Below, one piece after another: positions 1 through 11,394 of a DNA stretch of 64,000 bases. The stretch spans positions 21,852,545 through 21,916,544 of the forward strand of contig NC_081551.1 of assembly GCF_901000735.1 (NCBI RefSeq), read 5' to 3'. The notes under the pieces are model-generated. The model searched no databases. It saw nothing but the letters and a program-made list of their open reading frames with translations, and was not told where the DNA came from. The position numbers and the translations under genes are program-made. This DNA is from Corylus avellana (taxonomy: Eukaryota > Streptophyta > Magnoliopsida > Fagales > Betulaceae). Each line of letters starts with the position of its first letter. Positions within the stretch are counted from its first letter, which is position 1.

Positions 1-2190
1 CTGAAATCCTTTCGAGACTTTTATTAAGGGAAGAAAATTTGGGTGCTCTCCATGGTATTAAAATTGCTAGATTGAGCCCTCCAATTTCTCATCTATTTTT
101 TGCAGATGATGTTATGATTTTCTCCAAGGCTAATTTGGCTGAAGCTAATGTTATTCTCAAGTGCATTTCTTTGTACTCTCTTTGGTCTGGACAATGTATT
201 AATCAAGCCAAGTCTACTATTTTCTTTAGTAAGAATTGTAAGCCTGCTGTCAAGGCTTCGGTTAATGGTGTTCTAAAGCTGGCTCCTATTCCCGCTCGTG
301 CCAAGTATTTGGGGATTCCTTTATTTATTTCTCGGAATAAGAAGGACTCTTTTTCTGAGCTCAAAGATAGGATTTTTGCCAAGGTGACGGGTTGGAAAGC
401 TAGGCTTCTTTCTCAGGCTGCAAGAACCACTCTTTTGAAATCAGTGCTCAATGCCATCCGTACATACTTTATGTCTCTCTTTCTTATTCCTAAGTCTCTT
501 TGCTCTGAGATTGATTCGGTTTTGAGAAAATTCGGGTGGGGTTTCCCTCAAGAAAAAAGGCATAATCTCTCTTTTCTTTCTTGGGATAGCATCTGCCAGC
601 CTAAAAGCTTGGGTGGGCTAGGTATTAGCTTAATGGAATTTCTTAACAGCTCCTTGTTGGCTCGGCTTGGTTGGAAGTTGACCTCAAATGAACCTCTTCT
701 TTGGGTTGATGCCCTTAAGGGGAAGTATTTGCAGCAGGGTTTTTCTTTTTGGGAGGCCCCTTATAATCCTGTCTCTTCTTGGCTTTGGAAAGGGTTGATG
801 AAAAATAGGAAGGTGGTGGAGAAGGGCGCTTGTTGGTCTATTTCTTCTGGTGTGAATATTCCTATTTGGAGTTCTCCTTGGATTCCCTCCCAACCTAATT
901 TTAAGCCCAGGACGAATGATCTTCTTACGGAGCTTCAGATTTTTTTGTGGCTGATCTTATGCTCCCGGGTGAGCGTTCTTGGAACGTGGATCTTTTGAGA
1001 GATCTTTTCTCTCCTTCTACGGTTTCAAGCATCCTCAGCATTCATATTTCTCAGGTTAGTTCAGCAGATAAATGGACTTGGGCGCCATCTCCTTCTGGCC
1101 TTTTCTCTGTGAAATCTGCCCGTGAAGGTTCTTTGACTCCATCTAGCAGAATTTCTCCTCTATCTCCGGCAATTTGGCAGGCTCTTTAGGGACTCAAGCT
1201 TCAAGCTCGTTTGAAGCATCTTCTTTGGAAGATTGCTTGGGATTTGCTTCCTTCAAGGGCTAATATTGGTAGGTTTGTTGTCTCTGATGATTCTAATGCG
1301 TGGGTGTGCCCCTTTTCTAAAGGTCCTCTTGAGACCTTGACCTATATTTTCTTGGAGTGTAATCTGGCTTGTTCTCTTTGGAGTAGCTCTTCATGGCCAA
1401 ATGTGATTTCTGCTTTTTCGTCCAAACCTATTCACGAGTGGATTATTGCTGTTGTGTACCCAGCTGAAAAGCTGGCTATTCCTTGTGCTGAGGTTCGCCA
1501 TTTTCAGCTTTTTGCTGCCCTCTCTTTGGATCTAATTTGGTTGTCTAGAAATAAATTGGTTCATGAGGCTCTCCTCCCTGATCCGGCTAAGGTTACTCAG
1601 CATCTTCACTCTAATTTGGGCTTTCATCTTTCGGCTTGGAAGAAGGCTTCTCTTCCTTCCTTGTGGATTCCTCCTCTTGTGGGTTGTTTAAAGGGGAATT
1701 TTGATGTTGCCATTAAAGGCAGTTTTGCTGTTGCTGCAGCAGTTATTAGTGACTCTTCTGGGGAGATTTTAGCTGCTGCTACTCTGAAGCTCCATTCCTC
1801 AAATGCCCTTTTGGGAGAAGCCATGGCTGCTCTTCTTGCTACTCGGTTGGCTCGGTCTTTTGGTTTGGATGCTTTTGCTCTTGAAGGTGATGCTCTCCTG
1901 GTGATCTTAGCAGTGAATCAGCCAGCTATTTTTTCTTCTTGGCATTTTATTTCTGTTATTTCTGATATTTGTATTGAACTTAACCCCTTTCGTAGTTGGT
2001 ATGCTGCGAAAGTGTCTAGATGTGCAAATTTTCGTGCACATGCGTTAGCCAAATGGGCCGCTACCCACTTTATTTTTGGTAGCATTCCCTTAGGTTCCCC
2101 TCATTCTCTCTTCCATCCGGATCCAGAGTGGGAAGGACCCTCCCTTGTAGTCCTTTTTCCCTTTTCAATTAAAAAAAAAAAAAAAGACTA
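1..2190 (+). pseudogene. L1-type LINE, 3' part, decayed (RT C-terminus, zf-RVT, RNase H, poly-A)
   Basis: This is the 3' half of a plant non-LTR (L1-like) retrotransposon; its 5' part lies outside the window. The reading frame is open from the left edge and passes through the RT catalytic motif FADD at about 99-110, followed by the thumb region with the typical AKYLGIPL signature near 298-321. A frameshift falls at or near a run of seven T around 940-946, after which the protein continues in another frame. A TAG at about 1187-1189 interrupts the zinc-binding (zf-RVT) region at a place where relatives usually have Trp. The RNase H domain spans about 1680-2070, with FDVAIK, LGEAMAALLA and LEGDALLV marking the acidic residues. 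The copy ends in 15 A at 2171-2185. Frameshift plus stop make it inactive. Confidence 0.9.
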
Positions 2191-3262
2191 GGTTTTCGCC
2201 TTTAACTTTTGCTATTTCTTAAGAGATTTTTTTTAAATTTTTTTTTTTTTTAAAGAATTTTAAGGTAAAAACTTTTAACTATTATTTTTAATTTAGCTAA
2301 TAAAAGTAATGCTATATACTACAATTTTATCTTACCTTAATTTTTTTGGGATGATAAACACTGCTACATCATCCCAATGTGTTGAGGTTATAATATATAA
2401 CATTACTCATTTAATATACTACACCATATTTCACTAAATTGATGTGGTAATGGTTATAACCTTTTGATTTTTTAATAATGGTTTATTTAAAGGCCTATGG
2501 TATTAGTCCAATGAAATGTGAGTATAGTACGTAGCATTATTATTTTTAAATTGTAATAAAAATAATATTATAGACTATACTACTATCCCACTAACTATGC
2601 TAACGTGACATTACAATACACCTTTATATTAGTCTTTGTTATATATATATCAAAAAAAAAAATCAATAATAAATTGACAATGTGACGTTAACATATATAA
2701 CACCATACTTATAATAAATGTTGTCAATTTAATGATTGAAGTCTTGCTACATTAGTCACAGTATTTATCATTTTTAAATGCTCAGTAAAATATAATAAGA
2801 CTAAAGTGGGAAATATTGGGTTGATAAAAATCATAAATATTGAGGTAATAAAATGTTAATTTTTCAAAAATAAGATTTAAATAAGTATGTTTGTTTATAG
2901 GAAAGGAAATACAAGTCCGGCTGAGCGGGCTTCGTATATGGGGTTGAAACTCGTATTCGCGGCCCAAGAGTGCCCCGGCTGAGCCCTTCCGCTCTATTGG
3001 TCACGAACTTGGATAATCTTCCTTGGCGGAGCGGTGACAAAATCCCAAAGCCGCTGAAAACCCTAATGCCCACACCATCACAGCATTTCCTCTTGGAGTC
3101 ATCAATCATCATGTATACGAAACGGGTCGGACTTTGCTTGGCTTCCCAAATCTGAAACTATCGAGTTTCAGTGCCATGATTCTCCATATCTGCTCAAAGT
3201 GCTTCTCTTAGTTTTATCTTATATGCCTCACCTCACTCTTATCTGTCTCACTTACCATCCCC
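2191..3262. other. AT-rich intergenic region and PPR gene 5' flank
   Basis: No coding signal is seen. The left half is very AT-rich with short repeated phrases such as atgctatatactaca and atgctacat, which look like degraded MITE sequence, but I could not fix its ends. From about 2900 base composition becomes more balanced. The stretch 2970-3260 probably holds the promoter and 5' leader of the PPR gene, with short upstream ATGs near 3067 and 3112 that do not join its frame. No convincing TATA box was found. Confidence 0.4.
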
Positions 3263-5035
3263 ATGAAGAATAGGGACTCAAAGCAAAAACCCAGTTGGAA
3301 TTCTGGTCATAACCATAAGAGAATTGTGATTGAGAATATCTGTGAACCTAGAGCTGAGCCTAGTGATGGCGCGGCGTTGCAGATGACCCTCTTATTCTTC
3401 ACAACCCGTACCCATTGGGTTCGAGCCTCCAAGGTCGCCACTGCCCATTTCCATAGTCTCGCCCACGGAGGATCTTGGTCCAGGCCTTTCAATGACAAAG
3501 AGGTAATCTTAAACCGAAACTCTGAGGCTTGGTTTGTTAAGGTAGTTTGTACTCTATTTGTTCGTTCGCATTTGTCAGATACTTGTTTGGGTTATTTGAG
3601 GAAGAACTTGACCCCGTTGATTGCGTTTGAGGTTGTTAGACGGTTAAACAATCCAAAATTGGGCTTGAAGTTCTTTGAGTTCAGTAGGGAGAGTTTGAGT
3701 GTCAGTCATTCTTTCAACACCTACAATTTGCTTATGAGGTCCCTATGTCAAATGGGTCTTTACGATTCCGCGAAAATGGTATTTGATTGCATGAGGAGTG
3801 ATGGGCATTTGCCTGATAGTTCGGTTGTTGGATTTTTGGTATCGTCGTATGCACAAGTGGGAAAGTTTGATCTTGCCAAAAAACTGCTTGCTGAGGTTCA
3901 GTTTGATGAGATTGGATTGAGTTCTTTTGTGTATAATAAGTTATTGGACGAGTTGGTCAAGAGGAATCTAGTTGATGAGGCCGTTTGCTTATTTAGAGAG
4001 CATATGGGATCATATTCTCATCTGGATACTTGCACTTTCAATATTCTTATTAGAGGTTTGTGCAGAATAGGAGGAGTTGATAGGGCTTTTGTGTTTTTTA
4101 ATGACATGGGGAGTTTTGGTTGTTCTCCTGATGTTGTTACCTACAACACTCTTATAAATGGATTATGTAGGGTCAATGAGGTAAATAGAGGGCATGAATT
4201 ATTGAAGGAGGTTAAATCAAGAACTGAGCTTAAACCGAATGTTGTAACTTATACATCGGTAATATCAGGGTTTTGCAAGTTGGGTAAGATGGATGAGGCC
4301 TCTGTTCTTTTTGATGAGATGGTTAATTCAGGAATAAAACCAACTGCAATCACTTTTAATATTCTCATTGATGGCTTCGGTAAGGCGGGCGATGTGGTTT
4401 CCGCATCAGCCATGTATGAGAGGATGCTATTTCTTGGTTATTTTCCGGATGTTGTTACCTTCACCTCCCTAATTGATGGGTATTGTCGAGCCGGACAGTT
4501 AAATCAGGGTTTGAAGCTTTGGCATGAGATGAATGCAAGAAATGTGACTCCAAATGTGTATACTTATTCTGTTCTTATAAATGCTTTATGCAAGGAAAAT
4601 AGACTGCATGAGGCTGGCGACCTTTTGAGGCATATGAAGTGGCGTGATATTGTTCCAAAACCATTTATGTATAACCCTGTAATTGATGGGTTTTGCAAGG
4701 CTGGCAATGTAGACGAGGCAAATAAGATAGTGGCAGAGATGGAGGAGAAGAAATGTAACCCAGATAAAGTCACATTTACAATCCTCATCATTGGGCATTG
4801 TATGAAAGGGAGAATGTTTGAAGCAATCAGCATCTTTGATAAGATGTTATCAATCGGTTGTGCTCCAGATACCATTACTGTGAATTCTTTAATATCTTGC
4901 CTTTTGAAGGCTGGTATGCCTAATGAAGCCTTTCGCATTAAGCAAACTGCATCTAAGGACCTGGACTTGCGTATGTCATCTTTTAAAGAAGCTATTCATT
5001 TAAGAACAGATATGGCTATTCCAATGGCTGTTTAA
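3263..5035 (+). CDS. P-class pentatricopeptide repeat protein, At2g06000-like
   Basis: Intronless gene of up to 590 residues. About twelve 35-residue PPR motifs run from residue ~152 to ~570, seen as recurring VVTYNTLINGLC or ITFNILIDGF helix starts. There is no E, DYW or SMR extension, so this is the P class. Such proteins bind organelle RNA in a sequence-specific way and act in its processing, stability or translation. The second Met, residue 41 (position 3383), is followed by a basic, Ser/Thr/Ala-rich stretch (TRTHWVRASKVATAHFHSLAHG) typical of a mitochondrial presequence. The preceding 40 residues are polar and unlike a targeting peptide, so translation may really begin at 3383. Length and the region before the repeats (WFVKVVCTLFV, RRLNNPKLGLKFFEF) resemble, from memory, Arabidopsis At2g06000. 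The target RNA is unknown. Confidence 0.9.
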   Translation: MKNRDSKQKPSWNSGHNHKRIVIENICEPRAEPSDGAALQMTLLFFTTRTHWVRASKVATAHFHSLAHGGSWSRPFNDKEVILNRNSEAWFVKVVCTLFVRSHLSDTCLGYLRKNLTPLIAFEVVRRLNNPKLGLKFFEFSRESLSVSHSFNTYNLLMRSLCQMGLYDSAKMVFDCMRSDGHLPDSSVVGFLVSSYAQVGKFDLAKKLLAEVQFDEIGLSSFVYNKLLDELVKRNLVDEAVCLFREHMGSYSHLDTCTFNILIRGLCRIGGVDRAFVFFNDMGSFGCSPDVVTYNTLINGLCRVNEVNRGHELLKEVKSRTELKPNVVTYTSVISGFCKLGKMDEASVLFDEMVNSGIKPTAITFNILIDGFGKAGDVVSASAMYERMLFLGYFPDVVTFTSLIDGYCRAGQLNQGLKLWHEMNARNVTPNVYTYSVLINALCKENRLHEAGDLLRHMKWRDIVPKPFMYNPVIDGFCKAGNVDEANKIVAEMEEKKCNPDKVTFTILIIGHCMKGRMFEAISIFDKMLSIGCAPDTITVNSLISCLLKAGMPNEAFRIKQTASKDLDLRMSSFKEAIHLRTDMAIPMAV

Positions 5036-7680
5036 TTGAAGGGCTACCACGGAAGTGAACTTGAAGCATAGTCCCCATGGCTGGACAAGGTCTTTCAGCC
5101 ATTGTTTAATTGAGTCCAGATGAAACATTTCCAGCTTGTGGCACGGAAGTTTGACAAGCAGTAAGTACTTTGTCAATGTTTATTTCTATCCCCTGATTTT
5201 TAATGAGTTACCTCAAGATTGGCACTGAACATCTGCTCCAGATCTGTAAAATATTAAAATTTTGAGCCGGACATTTACTATTGAGTGCCATTGGTAAATC
5301 TATGCCAGAAGTCACATTGACATCAACAAGGTGTTCTCTGTCAAATCAGATTCCCACAAGCATATGGAGCTAAAGTCATGGACCAGTCAAGCAATACGCA
5401 TTCCTTGAATTAAATCACTCTTCAGTTCAGTCTTGTTTAGTAGTGATATCTCTTGTTGTCCATCCTTCCTGCACATATTTTTAGCTTTTTGTGTTTTCTA
5501 GAAATAACTGAGGATGATTTATTACCAACGAATAGGTTGAAGACATGCAGATAGCTGATTGCACTAGGAAACAGGCAAGATTTTTGCCAGAGTACTTTAT
5601 TTTGATCTTCCTCATGATAGCTGATTGCACCACAGCTTCTGAGACACATGCATTGGATTGAATTGAATTTTTTAATCCCTGCAGTTTTGGTTACTATTCA
5701 ATTTTGTCAAAAAATAAACATACTAGAGAAAAATTCACTGTTTATAGATTTGTGTTTCTCATTGGGTCAGGCTTCTTGTACCCGTGACTATGTTTGAATT
5801 GATTTTTCCGCGAGCCAAGTAGACCAAGTTAAGGTGACTTAGCATCCTCCCTTTTCTCATTTTTGTTTAGGGAAAGTCATCAATATCATCTCAGTTTTGA
5901 CGGCCTGAGAAAATGTTATGGGGATGTTCTGGCTACATATGTATGACTGAAAAATGTGGATGATGCATTTTATTTTGATTGTGATTTTATTGCATTACCG
6001 GCCATTTGTGATTAATTCAATGCTATTTTAAATTGTAAAACTCAGATTGTATTTGTATGCATAACTATTATTCTTCTTTTAAGAGTAATGCTACTTTTAC
6101 GTGAAACTCTCTGTACATGATGACATGGTACTACTATGTGATAAAAAAAAAAATTTGCATACATTTCTTGGTCACGGACTTGGCGCCTCCCCAATTGGAA
6201 CAAGATCCTTTTCAATTCATTTAAACGGGATATTATCCAGTTAGTTATATTAGAAGGGTATTTTTGCTTTTCACTTTTTGAGGGAACAAAAATACTCTTA
6301 AAATACAACTAATTAGATATTATCCCATTCAAATGAAATTGAGTAGATCCTAATTCACCTCAATCACCATGCGAGAGTGGTTATGATTGCTAGATCTGTT
6401 GGTCGTGACTACTAGATCAGACATCGGGAGTGGTCACGATCACTTCCATATATTTGGTTGGGTGGTTGACCACCAATGAGAGAGGTCGGACAAGTTTTTT
6501 TTGGGAGGGAGAGAGCAGATGAATAGTATTTTTCTTATTTATTTTTTATTTATAGTTGCATACATAAAGATCAAAATGGATTATAGAGCATCTCCTGGAA
6601 AATAGTTGGTGTATAACATTTTCCTTGTTTTAGGGCAAATTAAGAACTCTTAGGATTCCAAGCGGAGAACTTTTTGTGTGTATCCCAATGTGTAAACAAG
6701 GATTGGGTTTTTTGAGCAAGTTAGTGAAATATTCAAAATATGATTTCACAAAGATTTAGTTTCCTTCAAATAACAAATTCTAGCTAATTGAAAGGACCTT
6801 TTCATCAATCAGTGGCCATTTTCCATTAGTAATGAGGATTTGGAATATCACAAATTGATCAATCAACTAGAGATTCAACAACTAAAAGAAAGATCGATTC
6901 TTTGGGATCCTTCTTCTCTTCCAAACGAAACTAGGTGAATACTCGTTGCTTTTGGCAGAAATTGAAGAATTTTCTTGGGATTTCTACAGTCCATTCATTT
7001 CATTTTTTCCTAACAGATGGTCAAAACTTCATCTGGGCTCAAATTTTGCTCAAAGGTTCACTAAATATTAGAAATTGTTGGAAAAAAAAAAATGTTTCTT
7101 TTGTTCCCTACTGTAATCAGAAAAAAAAGAAAAGAAAAGAAAAAAAAGGTTAATATATTCAGAATAATTACTCATTTGAAAAAATACCGTCTCAATTCAT
7201 CCTATTTCATCAAATCCGCGATATGATACGTTCTCAAGGATGAACTGGATACAGACAGTTCCAATAAGATTTAATTCTTTACAAAAAATGTCTTTTTATT
7301 TTTATTTATTTCATCTATTTCATGTCCATATTCTAGACCACAATACCATGGATGGTCCATACATATCAATGTATAAATGTGCGGTCGTGTATCTAAGGTC
7401 ATAAAATGTGCAGTTCATAGCATAGGATTTTTGTTTTGATAATAGAAAGTCTCATTAAGACTTCACATATCACATTCATAAAGAATATACACCTGGCCAA
7501 GTTGCGTACACTAGAGTCACCACCAATAATTTGGATCTTATTTTGTACAATAACCCTACAACATTACCATTATCACACCATGGCGCTTCATCTTAGTTTT
7601 GGATAAGTGCAACATGGCAGATCTGAAGAAGATATACCACATAATCCAAGAAGAGAGCCTAGCATGTCGCTTGAGACTCA
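5036..7680. other. Intergenic region between PPR gene and aleurain-like gene
   Basis: No gene is recognised. The first few hundred bases may be the PPR 3' UTR; a possible 5' splice site (CAG/GTAAGT-like, agcagtaagtac) near 5159 hints at a 3' UTR intron. A palindromic MITE-like element lies at 6203-6351 (separate entry). The rest is low-complexity AT-rich sequence. The two neighbouring genes converge here. Confidence 0.4.
6203..6351. mobile_element. Short palindromic MITE-like element
   Basis: About 149 bp whose two ends are inverted copies of one another over roughly 45 bases. The left arm starts agatccttttcaattcat and the right arm, reversed and complemented, reads aggatctactcaatttcat; both continue into gggatattatccagttagtt-like sequence. 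A related, internally shortened copy is at 10564-10673. It has no coding capacity. The superfamily is not clear and no target duplication could be fixed. Confidence 0.6.
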
Positions 7681-10600
7681 CTATGCGACAACAGGGTATG
7701 AAGCACAGGTTGCAACACCTGCAATTTGATGATCAATGTTAGCATAAGCAGCACTGTAAATTCTGTAATGGAGGATTTCATCCAATCTCCTTTCATGAAT
7801 CTAGAAATTTAATCATGCGTGGACCAATTTCAAATAACCTAAAAGTTTGACAAAATTTTCCTCTAAACTGAGTTTAAAAAAAAAAAAAAAAAAAAACTAA
7901 AATTTTAGGTGTGAAAGACGAAACTAAAAATAAAACTTTTTCGGGTAAAAAAAAATAATTTTAGAGGGTCTAAATTTTATAAAATTTTAAAATTTTTGGG
8001 GGAGCTACTGCCCCTCCAAGCTCATGCATGAGTCTGCCCTTGTCTCTTTAATGAGGACTATTTAGCTAACAGGTGTCCTAAAAGAGCCTATTCAGGCTTC
8101 ATCAGTTCGGACAGGTGATGGGACAATTCGCAGGTGAGGCCCGAGGTGATTGAGAAAACTGCCCGAATAAGTGGAGTTCAAGCAGACTCTCACAGGGCAA
8201 TAGGACAACCTTATTGCACATCATCAGAATCCAGTCTTTAGCAATCATCTCATTAATTAAAACACCACACATGGCACATTAAGGCACCCAGGCTCTGGAC
8301 CCAAGTGAGGAAGACAGGTGGAATTTGTTCAGAAAAAAAGGGTTTTTGAGGCACAGCCCATTCATACGGAGCATATTGATTTGACGAACTAGGATCAGTT
8401 GGAAAACTTACCACACATGTTCTTCCCCATCTCCATCTTAAAGAAGCCATTATCACCCCAGCTTTTTCCCCACGAGTTCTTAATAAGCCAGTATGGGACT
8501 CCATTTTCAACTCCATACCCAACTGCTAGAACAGCATGGTTCACATCCTGCCAGATAAAGATACATATGTGCACATGTTTATTAAAAAAGTTACAAATAT
8601 GGGGCATAGGAAACAATAACTAGAAATATGTATATTTCTAAACCAACAATCGGAAAGTAGTAATAATGATGCTCTAATCTAGCTTTTGAAACGTGAAAAC
8701 AAACTAGGCTTTGAAATTTAACAATATACACCATTTAATAAACATAAAACCAAGTCGATCAAAGTAGAAAAACTCACCATGGGAGTGGTGCCACACGTAT
8801 CACTGGTGTAAACTCCTTCCGCGTATAATCGGAAGTCACTGACAACCTGAAATGCCACACTCACTGGCCTAACAAATGCAACTGCATGCTTTAGCTCATC
8901 TTCAGCACCCTGTGTTTGCCCACACATGATAGAAAATCCTCAAAACCATCTCAAAAAAGGGTTTATCGAGGCATTTGGCAAATCAAATCTTGTTCTGCCA
9001 GCTCTACCCTCAGTTAACATCAAGATACGTAAATACAAAAAACATTAAATCAAGAAGGGTTAAGAAATCTATGAATGGCGCCTACCAAGGTAATGTTAAC
9101 AGAGTCGATGACTTCGACACCAACATTTTCCGCTGAAAATTTGCATGAGCCATCTTTTCCAGTGTATGGATATGCCGCCTCGGTGTCCAGGCCACCATTG
9201 TATTTAATGTACTCAAAGGCTTGGGATGGCAACCCACCGCTGCAGCCAAAGTTATTGAAAGCTCCGGCGCAGTCCACAAGCTGCTGCTCTGATAGAGAGA
9301 TTCCCTTCCCAAATGCCTGAGAGTAGGCTGCCTCAAGAGCTCCAGTGGTGCTGCAACACAAATATTTGAAGGTTAGAAGTGAGATGATATCAGCTCTCAC
9401 TCTAAGGATACGTTTGGCACGCAGAATGACTATTCCATTAGATAAAGAGAATATAATTTATTAAAAATTGAAAAAGGTGGAATAGAATAGCCTTGAAAGG
9501 AATAACTATTCCTCGATTTATGGAATAGTCATTCCCTCATGGGCCATATGAATGGTTATTCCAAGTGTTAAAAGTATATGTATACGTTAAAACCAAGACT
9601 ATTTTATTCTACATTTTTTCCGTTCTTATAAAAGGTTATTCTTTTTCCTTAATGGAATAGCCATTCCGCAGACCAAACGTACCCTATGTGTTTTATCTTC
9701 CTAATACTTTTTCCCAATACCATGCCCCAAAAACAAAGAACAAGAAGAAAGGAATAGCAAAAAGCCAATGAAGACAAGAAGTTTATGTGGTTAGACTAAT
9801 CAAGCCTATGTCCATTGTAAATTATACAATTTGCTGTTTAATTCTTCTGTTAATCTCTCTAACCTGAATGTCCAGCAAGATCCACAGTGGCCTTGATCTT
9901 TAACCGGGCTGACTATGCCTACTTCCCTCCAGTCTTTCTGCATGCACATGCAGATACAGATATAGATGATGATGATAAGGTTGAAATATTTATCAATTCC
10001 ATGTATTATACCATTGGTTTGTAATCAGAAAATTCATGAACTCAAAAGAAGAATTACCGCTTCTGGAAGAACAGAATCGGTGAGCTTGTGGTTGCCCTTC
10101 AAAGTGGCAGAGCAGTTTTGAGCAGCTCCCAACCTCTGGCTTTGGAACTCTTCCCAAGTCCAATCAGCAAAGTCTGTTTGGTAAAATAAACACCAACAAT
10201 TGGGTTATCACCAAGAAACCTCAGTGGTTGGTTAATGTAAACCTCAAGGATTATTTTCCTAAGTCTTTCGGGTTGGTATAAAATTAATTAAATAATTAAA
10301 TTTATCACTTTTTATTTGGCTAAAACTTTTGAGAACTTTTGAGACATAGTATTAGAGCAGAGTTAATAAATTCAAACCTTATTTTCCGTCATTTGCCTCT
10401 TATCTTAGTTAAAATTTTCTAAGTATTGGACCGAAAACTTTTTTAAACTGGTGATTTTGCAAGGTGACTCCATTATTAAGTTTTCAAAGTTCTAACCACT
10501 TAGTCGGGAAAAACTAGATTATTTAATTAAAAATAATAATTACAATTTTAAGAATTTTGGGAATAAGATCCTCTCCAGTTCAAATGAAGCGGATAATATC

Positions 10601-11394
10601 TAGTTAGTTATAATAGAAGGTATTTTTATCTTGAACAAAAATACCCGCTTCAAATGAAATTCATATGAATCCGATTTTTTTCAACACCTGAAATAATTAT
10701 TATCTTTCTGATTATTGTGTTCACATGATTATTAGTTATTACCATACTGAGTCTTAGTGTGAGTTACTACATGTCAGAAACCGATTGGTCAGCATTCAGC
10801 GAGATTCAGCTAGGAAAATAAGCCTAGTTTAGCATGGCCACGCATCTACCAGGCTTAGACTTTGACCGTAGTGCTCCAATCACAGGCATGAATTCCACAA
10901 ATCCAACGGCCAACAAAAAACTAAAAATTATCTTAAAAAACGAGGTTGATTTAGCATTTCCAATGAGTTCAGATTCATGCTTACGATTAACGGCAAGTTT
11001 GTAAGATAATCCCTTCCGGTTGGTCGATTTGATGAGCTTCAGATTCTCCGAGAAAATCCCGAACCTGAGCTTCATCTCCTCCATGGTCTCGTACCTCTTC
11101 CCATACCTGCAGCAACCAGATATCACAACGCAAAAACCAGACAGATTTAGAGAAACAAGTAAATTTGATGATCAGACGGCGGGAGAGGGCGGAAGCCTAC
11201 CGGTGGGCGAATCGGGCGAAGGAGAGTGCGTGGTGGGTGTGGCCGATGACCTGGATCACCTGGGCCTCAATGTCACGGAGGCCGTCCGATGCCAATCTGA
11301 TGGGGTTGGAGTCCTCGAAGGTTGATGCTGCGGCTGCGGCGGCGGCACAGTAGAGCAATAGGAGAATCAACGATACCAAGCTCACCCGTGCCAT
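7681..11394 (-). CDS. Aleurain-like (cathepsin H type) vacuolar cysteine protease, 8 exons
   Basis: Papain-family (C1A) thiol protease of the lytic vacuole. Exons on the minus strand, all with GT-AG junctions: 11201-11394, 10985-11106, 10058-10173, 9864-9937, 9086-9350, 8778-8909, 8412-8547, 7681-7718. The joined frame is 358 residues, the same length as I recall for Arabidopsis AALP. A hydrophobic signal peptide (1 to ~23) is followed by the vacuolar sorting motif NPIR at 30-33. The inhibitory prodomain covers roughly 50-140 and includes the AAQNCSAT mini-chain sequence typical of cathepsin H. The catalytic triad is Cys165 (QGHCGSCW), His305 ([11 protein letters not shown]) and Asn325 (LIKNSWG), with the oxyanion-hole Gln159. 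The protein ends in CASYPVVA. No defect is seen. Expected roles are protein turnover in the vacuole, senescence and stress. Confidence 0.95.
7719..8411 (-). other. Intron 7 of the aleurain-like gene, with transposon debris
   Basis: This 693-bp intron separates the penultimate exon from a last coding exon of only 38 bases. Positions about 7855-8040 end in ggggagctactgcccctccaagctc, a phrase common at ends of degraded hAT-like or other plant repeats, preceded by a long A run. No second gene is seen inside it. Confidence 0.5.
9405..9684. mobile_element. MITE in intron 4 of the aleurain-like gene
   Basis: Inverted ends: the left reads ggatacgtttggcacgcaga and the right, reversed and complemented, gggtacgtttggtctgcgga. 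Both continue into atgactattccatta-like sequence, giving terminal inverted repeats of about 35 bases. The interior is AT-rich with several ggaatag/ctattcc pairs. It lies wholly inside intron 4 (9351-9863), so it does not damage the coding sequence. A longer relative is at 42838-43418. Confidence 0.75.
10564..10673. mobile_element. Shortened copy of the palindromic MITE-like element
   Basis: Related to 6203-6351: it shares the aagatcc start, the caaatgaagcggataatatctagttagtt arm and the tatttttatctt centre, but most of the right arm is lost. It lies in intron 2 of the aleurain-like gene (10174-10984). Confidence 0.5.

Noticed and set aside
9075..9336. Frames on both strands over aleurain-like exon 5
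   Set aside because: Shadow frames of the real exon, which carries the conserved protease sequence and correct splice phases.
11197..11353. + strand frames opposite aleurain-like exon 1
   Set aside because: Alanine-rich antisense of the signal peptide region; no independent support.
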